Positions 7,514 through 16,507 of a stretch of 30,599 nt of DNA are shown piece after piece. The notes beneath the pieces were generated by a model. The model searched no databases. It saw only the letters and a program-made list of their open reading frames with translations, and was not told where the DNA came from. The position numbers and the translations under genes were made by a program. Each line of letters begins with the position of its first letter. The stretch's first letter is position 1. The stretch is from Clostridia bacterium. GTDB lineage: Bacteria; Bacillota; Clostridia; Christensenellales; Borkfalkiaceae. The DNA is taken from positions 1-30,599 of the forward strand of contig CAAFVM010000048.1 of the NCBI GenBank assembly GCA_900766495.1, in the 5' to 3' direction.

Positions 7514-8971
7514 CTACTCCGCTTTTTGCGAAAGTTTCTCGTCGATCGACTTCGCGGCTTTTTTGCCCGCGCCCATGGCGAGTATCACCGTAGCCGCGCC
7601 GCTTACCGCGTCGCCGCCCGCGTAAACAAAAGGAATTGACGTTGCAAGTTCGTCGCTTACGGTAATAGTGCCGCGCGCGCCCACCTCGAGTTCGGGCGTT
7701 GAATTTTTAATAAGCGGGTTGGGGCTTGTTCCTATTGCCATAACCGCGTAATCGCAAGGCAGAACAAACTCGCCGCCCTCTACGGGAACGGGGCGAGCTC
7801 TGCCCGAAGCGTCGGGTTCGGAAAGCCTCATTTTCTGCAATTTTACCGCGGTCACCCTGCCGTTTTCGCCTATAAACTCAATGGGGTTAGTTAAAAACGC
7901 GAACTTAACGCCCTCTTCAACCGCGTGTTCGTATTCGGCTCGCCTTGCCGGCAGTTCTTTTTCGGTTCTACGGTAAACCAAAGTCACGTCGGAACCAAGA
8001 CGAAGCGCCGAACGCGCCGCGTCCATAGCCACGTTTCCGCCTCCCACTATTATGGCTTTTCCGCCTTTTACCACAGGCGTGTTTGAATTTTCTTTAAAGG
8101 CTTCCATAAGGTTTATACGGGTTAAAAATTCGTTAGCCGCAAACACGCCCGCCAAATCTTCGCCGGGAATATTCATAAACGAGGGCAACCCCGCGCCGGT
8201 TCCCAAAAACACGGCGCTATAACCGTCGGCTTTCAAATCGTCTAACGAAAACGACTTACCTGCAACGGCGTTAAGCACGAATTTTACGCCCATGCCTTTA
8301 AGCCTTTCGACCTCGCCGTTCACCACTTTTTTAGGTAAACGAAATTCGGGAATGCCGTACGCAAGAACTCCGCCCGCCTTATGTAAAGCTTCGAATACGG
8401 TTACGTCGTAGCCGCGCGCGCAAAGCTCGCCCGCCGCCGCAAGTCCGGACGGACCAGAGCCTATAACCGCCACTTTAATATTTTTCTTTTCTATCGAGTG
8501 TAAGCCGTTTTCGCTTTCGTTTTGCGCGTTAATCGCGTTATAGGCGCGCTTTTCGCTTTCACTCGCCTCAACCGCTACCTTTTTCGCATGATAATCGGCA
8601 ACGAACCTTTCAAGCAAACCTATTGAAACGGGGTCGCCTTTTATTCCGCGCACGCACCTGCATTCGCACTGTTTTTCCTGCGGGCAAACCCGCCCGGTGA
8701 CAGCGGGAAGCGCGTTGTCGGCGGTTATGCGCGAATACGCTTCGTCGAAATTACCGCTTTTTACGGCGGCTATAAAATTAGGAATGTTTACGTGAACCGG
8801 GCAACCCTCTACGCAAGCGGGATTTTTACAACCGAGGCACCTTTGAGCTTCTGCCACCGACTGTTCTTCGTCGTAGCCGAGGGCTACCTCATCAAAAGTT
8901 TTGTTTCTTTCTTCGGGATTTAAATTTTTGCTTTTAACCGCATAAAGCGCGGCGTTTTTTATTTCGCTCAT
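7514..8971 (-). CDS. nfnB: NADPH-binding subunit of an NfnAB-type transhydrogenase (GltD/SudA family)
   Basis: This is a FAD protein of the glutamate synthase small-subunit family, 485 aa. Two [4Fe-4S] ligand sets are visible near the N-terminus (C45, C48, C53, C57 and C96, C102, C104, C106). A FAD Rossmann motif VIGSGPSGLAAAG follows at about 168-180 and an NADP-binding VGGGNVAMDAARSA in the middle. Its partner immediately upstream is an NfnA/SudB-like subunit, with a 4-bp ATGA overlap. The pair therefore fits NADH-dependent ferredoxin:NADP oxidoreductase (Nfn), which couples NADH and reduced ferredoxin to NADP reduction in anaerobes. Annotation pipelines often call it gltA. Sulfide dehydrogenase (SudAB) is an alternative that sequence alone cannot exclude. 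Confidence 0.88.
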   Translation of the reverse strand: MSEIKNAALYAVKSKNLNPEERNKTFDEVALGYDEEQSVAEAQRCLGCKNPACVEGCPVHVNIPNFIAAVKSGNFDEAYSRITADNALPAVTGRVCPQEKQCECRCVRGIKGDPVSIGLLERFVADYHAKKVAVEASESEKRAYNAINAQNESENGLHSIEKKNIKVAVIGSGPSGLAAAGELCARGYDVTVFEALHKAGGVLAYGIPEFRLPKKVVNGEVERLKGMGVKFVLNAVAGKSFSLDDLKADGYSAVFLGTGAGLPSFMNIPGEDLAGVFAANEFLTRINLMEAFKENSNTPVVKGGKAIIVGGGNVAMDAARSALRLGSDVTLVYRRTEKELPARRAEYEHAVEEGVKFAFLTNPIEFIGENGRVTAVKLQKMRLSEPDASGRARPVPVEGGEFVLPCDYAVMAIGTSPNPLIKNSTPELEVGARGTITVSDELATSIPFVYAGGDAVSGAATVILAMGAGKKAAKSIDEKLSQKAE

Positions 8972-9819
8972 AAATTCGCCCCCTTAAAAAGATTACACGC
9001 CTCGTCGCGTTCGCGTTTTTCGAATTCTTTATATTGCGAGTTTCTTGCGGTAAGCGAATCGAAATCCACCTCGTGCCCGTCGAAATCGGGTCCGTCCACG
9101 CAGGCAAATTTAAGTTTTCCGCCCACTTTAAGCCTGCACCCGCCGCACATTCCCGTGCCGTCAATCATTATGGGGTTCATGCTGACCACGGTTTTCACCC
9201 CGAACGGGCGGGTTACCGCGCACACGTTTTTCATCATGGGCAGCGGACCTATGGCTACGACCTCGTCGAAAATTTCGCCGTTTCCTGCCTGTTCAAGCAT
9301 ATTTTTAAGCGGAATGGTTACAAAGCCCTTTTCTCCCGCGCTTCCGTCGTCGGTTACAAGCACGGTTTTATCCGATATTTTTTCGAAATCTTCTTTTAAA
9401 ATAACCGCTTCGGCGTTTTTAAAACCTATTATCGAGGTGACCCGCGCGCCCGCGTTATTAAAAGCTTTCGCCACGGGCAGAGCAATCGCGCAACCCACTC
9501 CCCCGCCTATAACGGCTACGTTTTTCGCCCCGCTTACGTCGGTGGCTTTGCCGAGCGGGCCGCAAATATCGTTTACGAATCCGCCCTCTTTAAGCGAAGC
9601 AAGCTCATATGTGGTTTTGCCTACAGGCGAAAAAATAAGCGTAACGGTTCCTTTTTTTCCGTCGTAATCGGCTATGGTTAAGGGAATCCTTTCGCTTGTA
9701 GACAGCGGACGGACTATAACGAACTGCCCCGCACGCGCGTTTTTCGCGGCGAGCGGCGCTTCTATAGTAATGCTTTCGGCTGACGGCGAAAGCGTGCTTT
9801 TCTTTGTTATTTTATACAT
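8968..9819 (-). CDS. nfnA: NADH-binding FAD/[2Fe-2S] subunit of an NfnAB-type transhydrogenase (PyrK-like)
   Basis: The product is a ferredoxin-NADP reductase-like protein of 283 aa. It has an N-terminal flavin-binding barrel with RIPLTIAD (44-51), a nucleotide-binding motif VAVIGGGVGCA (101-111) and a C-terminal Fe-S motif C225, C228, C240 (CX2CX11C). The architecture matches NfnA and SudB and resembles PyrK. No pyrD lies beside it, and the downstream overlapping gene is the NfnB-like subunit, so Nfn is the better call. The fourth cluster ligand cannot be fixed from sequence alone. A weak GAGAG lies before the ATG. Confidence 0.87.
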   Translation of the reverse strand: MYKITKKSTLSPSAESITIEAPLAAKNARAGQFVIVRPLSTSERIPLTIADYDGKKGTVTLIFSPVGKTTYELASLKEGGFVNDICGPLGKATDVSGAKNVAVIGGGVGCAIALPVAKAFNNAGARVTSIIGFKNAEAVILKEDFEKISDKTVLVTDDGSAGEKGFVTIPLKNMLEQAGNGEIFDEVVAIGPLPMMKNVCAVTRPFGVKTVVSMNPIMIDGTGMCGGCRLKVGGKLKFACVDGPDFDGHEVDFDSLTARNSQYKEFEKRERDEACNLFKGANL

Positions 9820-9843
9820 TTCTCTCTCTTAAAATAAAATCTT

Positions 9844-9889
9844 AATAACTCTATAAACGGCGGAAAGCTTAACGTTCCGCCGAGTTATT
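9844..9889. repeat. Inverted repeat between the pseudo-ATPase and nfnA genes
   Basis: An outer arm AATAACTC/GAGTTATT (9844-9851 with 9882-9889) and an inner arm GGCGGAA/TTCCGCC (9859-9865 with 9875-9881) make an interrupted stem of 15 bp with a 7-nt bulge on one side. There is no good U-tract on either strand. It may be a weak terminator or a leader element for nfnAB. The rest of 9820-9966 shows nothing I can name. Confidence 0.45.
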
Positions 9890-9966
9890 ATTGTAAATTC
9901 TCACAGCCGAGCGAAAACCGCGCGGCATTATGCGGCAGTTTTTACGCGCCGTTTTTGTGAGGCGCA

Positions 9967-11922
9967 TTAATTTTCGCGGCAGATTATAAACGCGGTTAAA
10001 AACGATATTCCGCCCGCAACGCAAGCAGCCAAAGCAGCCGCCCATACGGGAGCCGCCCCGCACGCCGCAAGAATTATAACCGCAAGTTTAGATATAACGT
10101 CGAGCGCGACGGTCGTTTTAAACGCAGCGTTTTGCTTTCTTCCAAGTTTTATAACGTAAGGAGCGTAAGCTATTTCGCCGTTTTTCACGCACGCCGAAGC
10201 CGAATAATCGTCGGTCTTTTCGCAATCGAGCGCGATAAACACGGAATTCGCGGCTTTTGCCGTTTTTTCGTTTTCGAAAACGGTTTCGCCCTCGTTTTGG
10301 GTTTCTTCCGCCGATGTATCGCCGTTTTTCGCGGTAAGTTTTTTAATAAACGCCGAGCCGCTTACGAAAACGGCTTTTTCTTCGGCGAGCGTTTTCGCCC
10401 TTTCTGTTTTTTCTTCTTCGTTTTTAAAGCAATAATATTCGTTTATTTTTAAGTTTTTGCAAATTTCGGCGGCTTGTTCTTCGTTTAAAAGGGTAAGCAA
10501 CGAAATTTTGCAGTTTTTCATACAGTCGCGGGTTTCCCTTATCGCCCCCGCCGCGTCCTTTTTTAAGGTTCCGTCGGCGTTTAAAAGCGCGTTTTCATAA
10601 TCGAAATAAATTGTTTTCACCGAAGAAAGCGCGTTTGCTTCGTCTGCCGAAAGGGGTAAAATTCCGCGCGAAGCCGAGGTTTCGGCTGCTATAAACGAGC
10701 CGAACTTTTCTTCGGCAAGCACAAAAACAAAACCGAACGAAGCGGCTATGGCTACCACTGCTCCGCCTATTGCGGAAAGCCCCTCGGTATAATCGTCAAA
10801 GCAAAGCGCAAGCAAAAAGGTTGCGGCGATAAACAGGAGCATAAGCCCGCCTATAACCGCCTGCCCGCGTTTTTTAATAAACGCGTTAAGCCTGCTTTCG
10901 TCCTTGCTTTTTTCAACGTAAGCGCGTTGAAAAGCCGTGCTGTTTTCGTAAAATCCGCCGTCCGCGCGAACGCGCCCGTCGGTTAAAAATCTGTCGCCTT
11001 TTAAAACTTTTTCGCCCTTTTCAAGGTCGATTTCAAGCTCGCTTTTGTTTTCGCCTATCTCCCCGTCCGAATTTTCGCGAACTACCGTAGCGTAAGGAAC
11101 GGTAAGCGTTCCCGAAAACGCGCAGGTTTCGCCCTTTTCGAAAACAAGCACGTCGCCCGCCTTAACCTCTTCGCCGCCGATTTCCGAAGTTTTTCCGCCT
11201 TTCGCTTTAACGCACTTTGCGGGAGCCAACTCGACCGGCGATTTTTTAGCGGCTTTTTCCACCGAAACTTTGCATATAAGCTCGGCAACGGCAAAAATCA
11301 CGGTTGCCGCAACGGTAGCCGCGGGGTTGCCGAGAAACAGCGACCCTATAAGCGCAAGCGACAATAAAAGCTTGCTTCCGAGCGGGCGTTTTTTGAAAAA
11401 TCCCGCCGCCGCGTCGTATAAAAGTTCATAGCCCGCCGCCGCGAACGCGATTGCGTAGCACACAAGCACGGCGTATTCCGAATCTTTGAAAACCAAGCCC
11501 AGAACGAAAGCCGCTGCGGCAACTCCGAGTTCTATAACCCGTTGCGCCCATTCGGGTAAAACTTTGCGACGTTTTTTCTTAACCGCTTTTTCGGTTTTGC
11601 CCGCGTCGGGCGTTTCCGACGTTTCGCTTTCGTTCTCGCCGACGTTTTCGCCCTCGCTTTCGGCGGCGGATGTTTTTTCTTTTTTCTCATTATCGTCGGT
11701 CAAGCCGAAATCGAAAACCGTTCCCGTAGCTTCGGCTGCCTGCAAAACCTCGGTAAACACGTCGTAATCGCTTGACCACTCGTCTATTTCGTAAAAGAAT
11801 TCGCGGGTTTCCGCGTTATAGCCCGCGTTTAAAACGCCTTTTATCTTTTTAACTTCGTCGATAAAAGTCGCCTCGTTGTTAATTGTTTCAACGATATAAG
11901 TAGACTTTCTGTTTTCGCTCAT
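9967..11922 (-). CDS. Catalytically degenerate P1B-type (heavy metal) ATPase homologue
   Basis: The fold order of a CadA/CopA-like P1B ATPase is recognisable over 651 aa. It has an N-terminal HMA-like domain (1-70), an acidic linker, four hydrophobic helices (129-218), an actuator-like region (235-330), two helices (353-402), a P-domain-like region (433-570) and a final helix pair (603-648). Every catalytic motif is altered. The HMA CXXC is absent, TGES is absent, the CPC motif aligns with SFG (395-397), DKTGTLT aligns with DYENALL (441-447), TGDN aligns with TLLN (467-470) and GDGXND with SGSAF. The ATP-binding N domain between the aspartyl motif and the rest of the P domain is essentially deleted. 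The frame is intact and has its own promoter and ribosome binding site, so it is not an obvious pseudogene. A non-transport role is inferred. Confidence 0.75.
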   Translation of the reverse strand: MSENRKSTYIVETINNEATFIDEVKKIKGVLNAGYNAETREFFYEIDEWSSDYDVFTEVLQAAEATGTVFDFGLTDDNEKKEKTSAAESEGENVGENESETSETPDAGKTEKAVKKKRRKVLPEWAQRVIELGVAAAAFVLGLVFKDSEYAVLVCYAIAFAAAGYELLYDAAAGFFKKRPLGSKLLLSLALIGSLFLGNPAATVAATVIFAVAELICKVSVEKAAKKSPVELAPAKCVKAKGGKTSEIGGEEVKAGDVLVFEKGETCAFSGTLTVPYATVVRENSDGEIGENKSELEIDLEKGEKVLKGDRFLTDGRVRADGGFYENSTAFQRAYVEKSKDESRLNAFIKKRGQAVIGGLMLLFIAATFLLALCFDDYTEGLSAIGGAVVAIAASFGFVFVLAEEKFGSFIAAETSASRGILPLSADEANALSSVKTIYFDYENALLNADGTLKKDAAGAIRETRDCMKNCKISLLTLLNEEQAAEICKNLKINEYYCFKNEEEKTERAKTLAEEKAVFVSGSAFIKKLTAKNGDTSAEETQNEGETVFENEKTAKAANSVFIALDCEKTDDYSASACVKNGEIAYAPYVIKLGRKQNAAFKTTVALDVISKLAVIILAACGAAPVWAAALAACVAGGISFLTAFIICREN

Positions 11923-12006
11923 ATTTATCCGTCCGAAATATAGTTTTTTGATATAAATTTTTTACGTACGCGCGCACGCGCCGTTATTTATATTTCAGTT
12001 TATTAT

Positions 12007-12036
12007 ATAATACCACTTAACTATGCGGCGTGTCAA
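12007..12036 (-). promoter_or_regulatory. Promoter of the degenerate P-type ATPase gene
   Basis: On the minus strand TTGACA (plus 12031-12036) and TATTAT (plus 12007-12012) are spaced 18 bp. The -35 is a perfect consensus match. The start would lie near 12000, leaving a leader of about 78 nt. Confidence 0.65.
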
Positions 12037-12037
12037 T

Positions 12038-12073
12038 AAAAAAGCCGCAGCCAAACTTTGCCGCAGCTTTTTA
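12038..12073 (-). terminator. Terminator after the addBA-membrane protein unit
   Basis: The outer arms AAAAAGC (12039-12045) and GCTTTTT (12066-12072) enclose an imperfect GC-rich stem. The T-run reads correctly on both strands, so it can be bidirectional. It lies about 40 bp after the 12115 stop codon and just upstream of the next promoter. Confidence 0.7.
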
Positions 12074-12114
12074 TTTTTCATCTTCCCGCATGAGTCGCCG
12101 TAAAAGTTCGCGTT

Positions 12115-13062
12115 TTACGCGTCCACGCCGTTATCCACAGCCGCCTTTATTAAAAAATTCAGCTTTTCGTTTATGTTTTCGGTAAATCCGTCAAGCGAAG
12201 AGGGATATTTCAGCTCGAACAACAGCTCGTCAATTTGCTCGCGTTCGCTTTCGTTTTTAACCGCATTTTTAATTCTTTCGGCAAGCGAAACTATATACGC
12301 TACGTTTATGTCGGGCAAAGACGCGGCGTCACGCCCCTCGTTTTCTTCCGTCAGGCGTTTAAGAATACGCACCGAACGCGGCTTTTCGCCCGCATTCTGA
12401 AAGCTATTGAAAAAACTTTCGCTCTCTTCGGGCGAAGCGTTGAATTTTTTTTCTCCTCCCGCCGCAAAATTCGTTTTTTCGCGAACTCCGCAATATCCAC
12501 CGCCGCACATTCCCACGGGCGAAGAAACGGGCGCGTTCATATAACCGTATTTGTTAATATCGTCGCAACCGACAGTACCGCCTGCCGCAGACGAAAAGGC
12601 TTCTCCTCGCGCGCCGAAATTGCCGCTTGCTCCGTTATAGCCGTAAAAAACGTTCTGTCCGAAACTGTTTGAACGAAGTTCTTCGTCTTCGGCGGTTCTT
12701 TTTCTGTCGGAAAACCTTAACAGCGAAGCGACAATCGCGACGAAAATATATAAAACGGTTAAAACGCCGAATTTTACGAAGCAATATAAATACGCCGAAG
12801 CGGGCGACTTAAAATATTTGCCGCAAAACTCGCATTCGGCAAGGCAGAAAAAGGCGTCGCACGCGAACGCGAAAATGTAAAAAGCCAACAGCCCGCCCGC
12901 ACTTTTCGCCCGAGCCTTGCTTGAAATCAAACACATAAAAAGTTTAGCCGCCCCCGCCGCAAGGCAAAAGGCGAACGTAAAAAGCGAGCAGTAATACAAA
13001 TTCACGTTAAGCGCGAACGTTTTTATTAAAGGGTAAATTTTATCGTAAAAAAAGCAGTTCAT
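12115..13062 (-). CDS. Unrecognised three-helix membrane protein downstream of addA
   Basis: I do not recognise this 315-aa protein. It has three hydrophobic helices (about 23-46, 57-75, 92-115), then a basic RFSDRKR stop and a long soluble tail. The middle of the tail (about 125-230) is rich in Gly, Asn, Ser and Phe and looks disordered. The last 60-70 residues are predicted helical and acidic (from LPDINVAYIV onward). Cysteines are frequent around helix 2. The gene starts 56 bp after the addA stop and has no clear promoter of its own, so it is probably read with addBA. Its ribosome binding site GGAAG lies near a small hairpin (13067-13085). No function should be assumed from the neighbours. 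Confidence 0.75.
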   Translation of the reverse strand: MNCFFYDKIYPLIKTFALNVNLYYCSLFTFAFCLAAGAAKLFMCLISSKARAKSAGGLLAFYIFAFACDAFFCLAECEFCGKYFKSPASAYLYCFVKFGVLTVLYIFVAIVASLLRFSDRKRTAEDEELRSNSFGQNVFYGYNGASGNFGARGEAFSSAAGGTVGCDDINKYGYMNAPVSSPVGMCGGGYCGVREKTNFAAGGEKKFNASPEESESFFNSFQNAGEKPRSVRILKRLTEENEGRDAASLPDINVAYIVSLAERIKNAVKNESEREQIDELLFELKYPSSLDGFTENINEKLNFLIKAAVDNGVDA

Positions 13063-13117
13063 AAAATTTCACTTCCACGGTGAAAAATTATGCCCGCTTA
13101 TTTACGTTTTAAACATA

Positions 13118-16100
13118 TTATACTTGTTCTTCCGAATTTTCGGCTAAATCCACCTTAACCGCGCGCCCCGCATAAATGTTCACAAGCCACACTTCTTTAA
13201 CTCTTTTTTTAAGAACGTTTTCAACCGCATATGCGTAAAAGAACATTTGCTTTTTATAGCGCTTAACAAGGTCTTCATCGTTTTTCAGCGAGGTGAATTT
13301 ATAGTCGAGAATAACAGCTTCGTCGCCCTTTACCGCAAGCAAATCGATAATGCCCTGAACAAGAACTTTCCCGTTTCCGCCGTAACCGCTTTCGGTAAAA
13401 CTCGCGGGCATATAGCAGGTGAACGGTTGCTCCCTGTAAAGCGTAAACCCGTTTAAAAGTTTAAACACGGGCATTTTCATAATAGCTTTAAGCCGCGCTT
13501 TATCAATAAGCTTTTCTCCGCCGTTTTCAAACGAATGTGCGGCTATAAGTCGATTAAGCTCGCTTTCGGGGTCTTTCGAAAAATCGCACAGTTCTAAAAA
13601 TTTATGGTAAGCGGTCCCCTTTTCTTCGCTCGCGCCGCCGTAAATCGGGGCGTATTCGAACATAGCCGAATCTTCTTCGTCGAAATGCGCGGCTGCCGTA
13701 ACCGAGCGCTTTAACGGCAAACCCACGTCGGCTCCGCCGGGGTATGAAAAGCTTAAAGCCGAGCTTATTCTTTTAGTAAGCGCAGGGTCGGCGTTGCCTA
13801 TTAACACCTTGCGCGGCTCGGGCGAAGTCAGTTCTATATTATCGCCGGTAAATTCCCAACGCATGTCGGAAAGCGCAAACAAATCGGAATATTTGTTGGC
13901 GAACGTCCCCGGCAAGGGAAAGCGTTTTTCTTTGAAAGGCTGCTCTATACCCGTTTTCTTTTCTTTCGCGGCGCAAAGCAAATATAAGCGATTTTTCGCG
14001 CGGGTCATAGCCACGTACAGCAGGCGGCTTTCCTCTTCTTTCATAACCGTCGATTTTTTAAGCTTTACGAAACGGCGAAGAACCGAATCTCTCTCTCGCA
14101 TGGTTTTGTCGTCGCGGAATTTAAGCGCTATGCCGTAGTCGCGGTCGGTTATAAGTTCGCCGGTCAAATTGTCTGTATTATACGCGCGGTCTAACCCGCC
14201 GAGAATAACTATGGGGTATTCCAACCCTTTCGAATTGTGTATGCTGGTAATTTTTACCGCGTCGTTTTCGGAATAATCCACCGAAAGCGAGTCGATTACC
14301 CCCTGCATATAAGGCAAAAACTCGTTTATCGTGCGTTTTTTCGCCCCCGCCGCCTCGATAAACGCGTTTATTCGGGCAAGCCTTTGCTCGCCGAGGCGCA
14401 TGGAAAGAACGGCTACGTCTATCTGCTTTTCGCGAACTATTGTTCCCAGCAGTTCGTCGCAGGGCAAAAACGCCGAAAGCAACCTGATTTTGGAAAAATA
14501 TTCGTCGAACGCGTTAAGTTTTGCCGAAAGTTCGTCGTCTTTATCTTTCAAATAGGCGCGATACGCTTCGTAAAACGCGCCGCCCGGACTGTTTTCGCGA
14601 ATTTTGAAAAGCTCGGCGTCGGTTAAGCCGCCCACTTTGCTTTTTAAAACCGAAACCAAAGGAATATCCTGATTAAAACAGCCTATAAGCAAAACGAGGT
14701 CGCGCAGAAAGGCTATTTCGGGGTAATCGCCCGAACCTTTTTTAGAAGAAGCGCACACCGGTATGCCCGCTCTGGTGAGTTCGCGCGCGTATTTATCGGC
14801 AAGTCCTTTTGTGTTTCTTAACAAAACAGCGAAGTCTCCATAAGTCGCGGGGCGTTTTTTGCCGAGTTTCAAATCGTATATATCGCTGCCCACAACGCTT
14901 TCTATAAGCGAAGCGGCGGCTTTGCCCTCTTCGAACCCGTCGCCCCCGAGCAGATTGTTCAAATGCTTGACGACCCCGTAAACGCCGCGCATTTTGTTCT
15001 TTTCCTTTTTATATACGGGAAAAAAGTATGCTGCGGAATCGCCCTCATCCATAGGATAGCCCCCGCCGAAAATCATAGGCGAAGCCGCGTAATCGGTTCT
15101 GCCGAAATCGGGGGTCATAACCTCTTTGAACACGTTGTTCACCGCGGCAAGCACCTTGTTCGTGCTTCTGAAATTGCAGTCGAGGCTTTCGGCTGTGCCG
15201 CCCTCGCCCTTTGAAAACGCGGCGAATTTATCGGCAAAAATATCGGGATTGCACCCGCGGAAGTTGTAAATGCTTTGCTTTACGTCGCCCACCATAAACA
15301 AATTATCCCGCGCGACGTTTTGCAAAATCGCTTCCTGAACGCCGTTAGTATCCTGATATTCGTCGGCGAAAACGTATTTGAAGCGTTCGGAAACAGTGGC
15401 TTTTACCGCCTCGTTTTCGGTTAAAAGTTTTAAACACAAATGTTCGAGGTCGGAAAAATCCACCAAATTTTCTTCGCGCTTTTCCTGCGAGTAATATTGC
15501 GAAAACCGCTTGACTATATAAGCGAACGCGTTGTAAATCGGCGCGTAATTTTCCGCGGCGGTTATTTCTTCCTCTTCGGTAATATCGCCGAAACACTCGC
15601 GCGAATCTTCCACGAAATCTTTAAAAAGTTTGTCGTAAAAGCCTTTGAATTCGCCGCGGGCGGCAAGCAGATTTTCGTCTTTGCTCTTGCCGACAACCGG
15701 CATGCTGAATTTAGTCGTTTTTAATAAAAGCCGCGTTTCGTCGTAGCTTCCGCTTTTTATAACGCAGGTCAAAAAGGTTTCTATTTCGCAATAAAAATCA
15801 AGCAATTTTTGATGCGGAGAAACAACGGCTCTCAATTTTTCAAGCTCGCTTAAAATAACCCGCGCCTGACTTTTTACTTTGTCGCAAAGTTTTTCGCATA
15901 TTTCTTTAACGCCGTCGCTCGTGTAATAGTAAGCGCCTTTATTCAAAATTGCGAACGGGTCGGCTTCCGAAATTAAGTCGTCGTAAATTTCGGTTATTTT
16001 GTTTTTCAAATCTCCGTCGGTTCGCTTTTTGAAATAAAGCGGCAAAAGCAGGTTTAAATTCGGGTCGTCCTCGTCGTATAAATCTTCAAAAAGTCGGTCT

Positions 16101-16507
16101 ATAGCACGTTTAACAAGCCTTTTGCCTTCTTTGTCGTCGGCAATGGAAAACGCCGCGTCAAGCCCCGATTCGTAAAAAAACTCGCTTAAAACGTTTTTGC
16201 AAAACGAGTGCATCGTAGATATTTGCGCGGCGGGCAAAAGCTCGAGTTGCTTTACCAGCCTGCCGTCGTCGCCGCCCTCCGCGATTTTCTCGTTTATTTT
16301 TTTAGCAAGTTTCTGTTTCATTTCTTTCGCCGCCGAAACGGTGAAAGTAACGCACAAAATCTCGTCCAAATCGGCTTTACCCTCTATTATAAGTCGGGTA
16401 AGCCGCTCTATCATAACGAAAGTTTTTCCGCTGCCCGCCGAAGCGGATACGAGCAGGTTGCCCTCGCCGAAATCCATTACTCTTTTTTGTTTTTCGGTAA
16501 CGCCCAT
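13118..16507 (-). CDS. addA: ATP-dependent helicase/nuclease subunit A
   Basis: AddA is the helicase-nuclease motor subunit of AddAB, which resects double-strand breaks for RecA loading, the Bacillota counterpart of RecBCD. The product is 1129 aa, slightly short for the family. Motifs visible are the Q motif TEKQ, Walker A ASAGSGKT (22-29), the DEYQDT Walker B at 382-387 and motif VI LLYVAMTRAKNRLYLL. The C-terminal RecB-type nuclease has Asp1055 in QGIIDLL and Asp1068/Lys1070 in ILDYKF, so both helicase and nuclease should be active. The ATG overlaps the addB stop by one base (TAATG), which implies translational coupling. Confidence 0.95.
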   Translation of the reverse strand: MGVTEKQKRVMDFGEGNLLVSASAGSGKTFVMIERLTRLIIEGKADLDEILCVTFTVSAAKEMKQKLAKKINEKIAEGGDDGRLVKQLELLPAAQISTMHSFCKNVLSEFFYESGLDAAFSIADDKEGKRLVKRAIDRLFEDLYDEDDPNLNLLLPLYFKKRTDGDLKNKITEIYDDLISEADPFAILNKGAYYYTSDGVKEICEKLCDKVKSQARVILSELEKLRAVVSPHQKLLDFYCEIETFLTCVIKSGSYDETRLLLKTTKFSMPVVGKSKDENLLAARGEFKGFYDKLFKDFVEDSRECFGDITEEEEITAAENYAPIYNAFAYIVKRFSQYYSQEKREENLVDFSDLEHLCLKLLTENEAVKATVSERFKYVFADEYQDTNGVQEAILQNVARDNLFMVGDVKQSIYNFRGCNPDIFADKFAAFSKGEGGTAESLDCNFRSTNKVLAAVNNVFKEVMTPDFGRTDYAASPMIFGGGYPMDEGDSAAYFFPVYKKEKNKMRGVYGVVKHLNNLLGGDGFEEGKAAASLIESVVGSDIYDLKLGKKRPATYGDFAVLLRNTKGLADKYARELTRAGIPVCASSKKGSGDYPEIAFLRDLVLLIGCFNQDIPLVSVLKSKVGGLTDAELFKIRENSPGGAFYEAYRAYLKDKDDELSAKLNAFDEYFSKIRLLSAFLPCDELLGTIVREKQIDVAVLSMRLGEQRLARINAFIEAAGAKKRTINEFLPYMQGVIDSLSVDYSENDAVKITSIHNSKGLEYPIVILGGLDRAYNTDNLTGELITDRDYGIALKFRDDKTMRERDSVLRRFVKLKKSTVMKEEESRLLYVAMTRAKNRLYLLCAAKEKKTGIEQPFKEKRFPLPGTFANKYSDLFALSDMRWEFTGDNIELTSPEPRKVLIGNADPALTKRISSALSFSYPGGADVGLPLKRSVTAAAHFDEEDSAMFEYAPIYGGASEEKGTAYHKFLELCDFSKDPESELNRLIAAHSFENGGEKLIDKARLKAIMKMPVFKLLNGFTLYREQPFTCYMPASFTESGYGGNGKVLVQGIIDLLAVKGDEAVILDYKFTSLKNDEDLVKRYKKQMFFYAYAVENVLKKRVKEVWLVNIYAGRAVKVDLAENSEEQV

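Noticed and set aside
9967..11922. A working cadmium or copper exporting ATPase
   Set aside because: The phosphorylation, nucleotide-binding, actuator and metal-site motifs are all missing, so transport by ATP hydrolysis is very unlikely.
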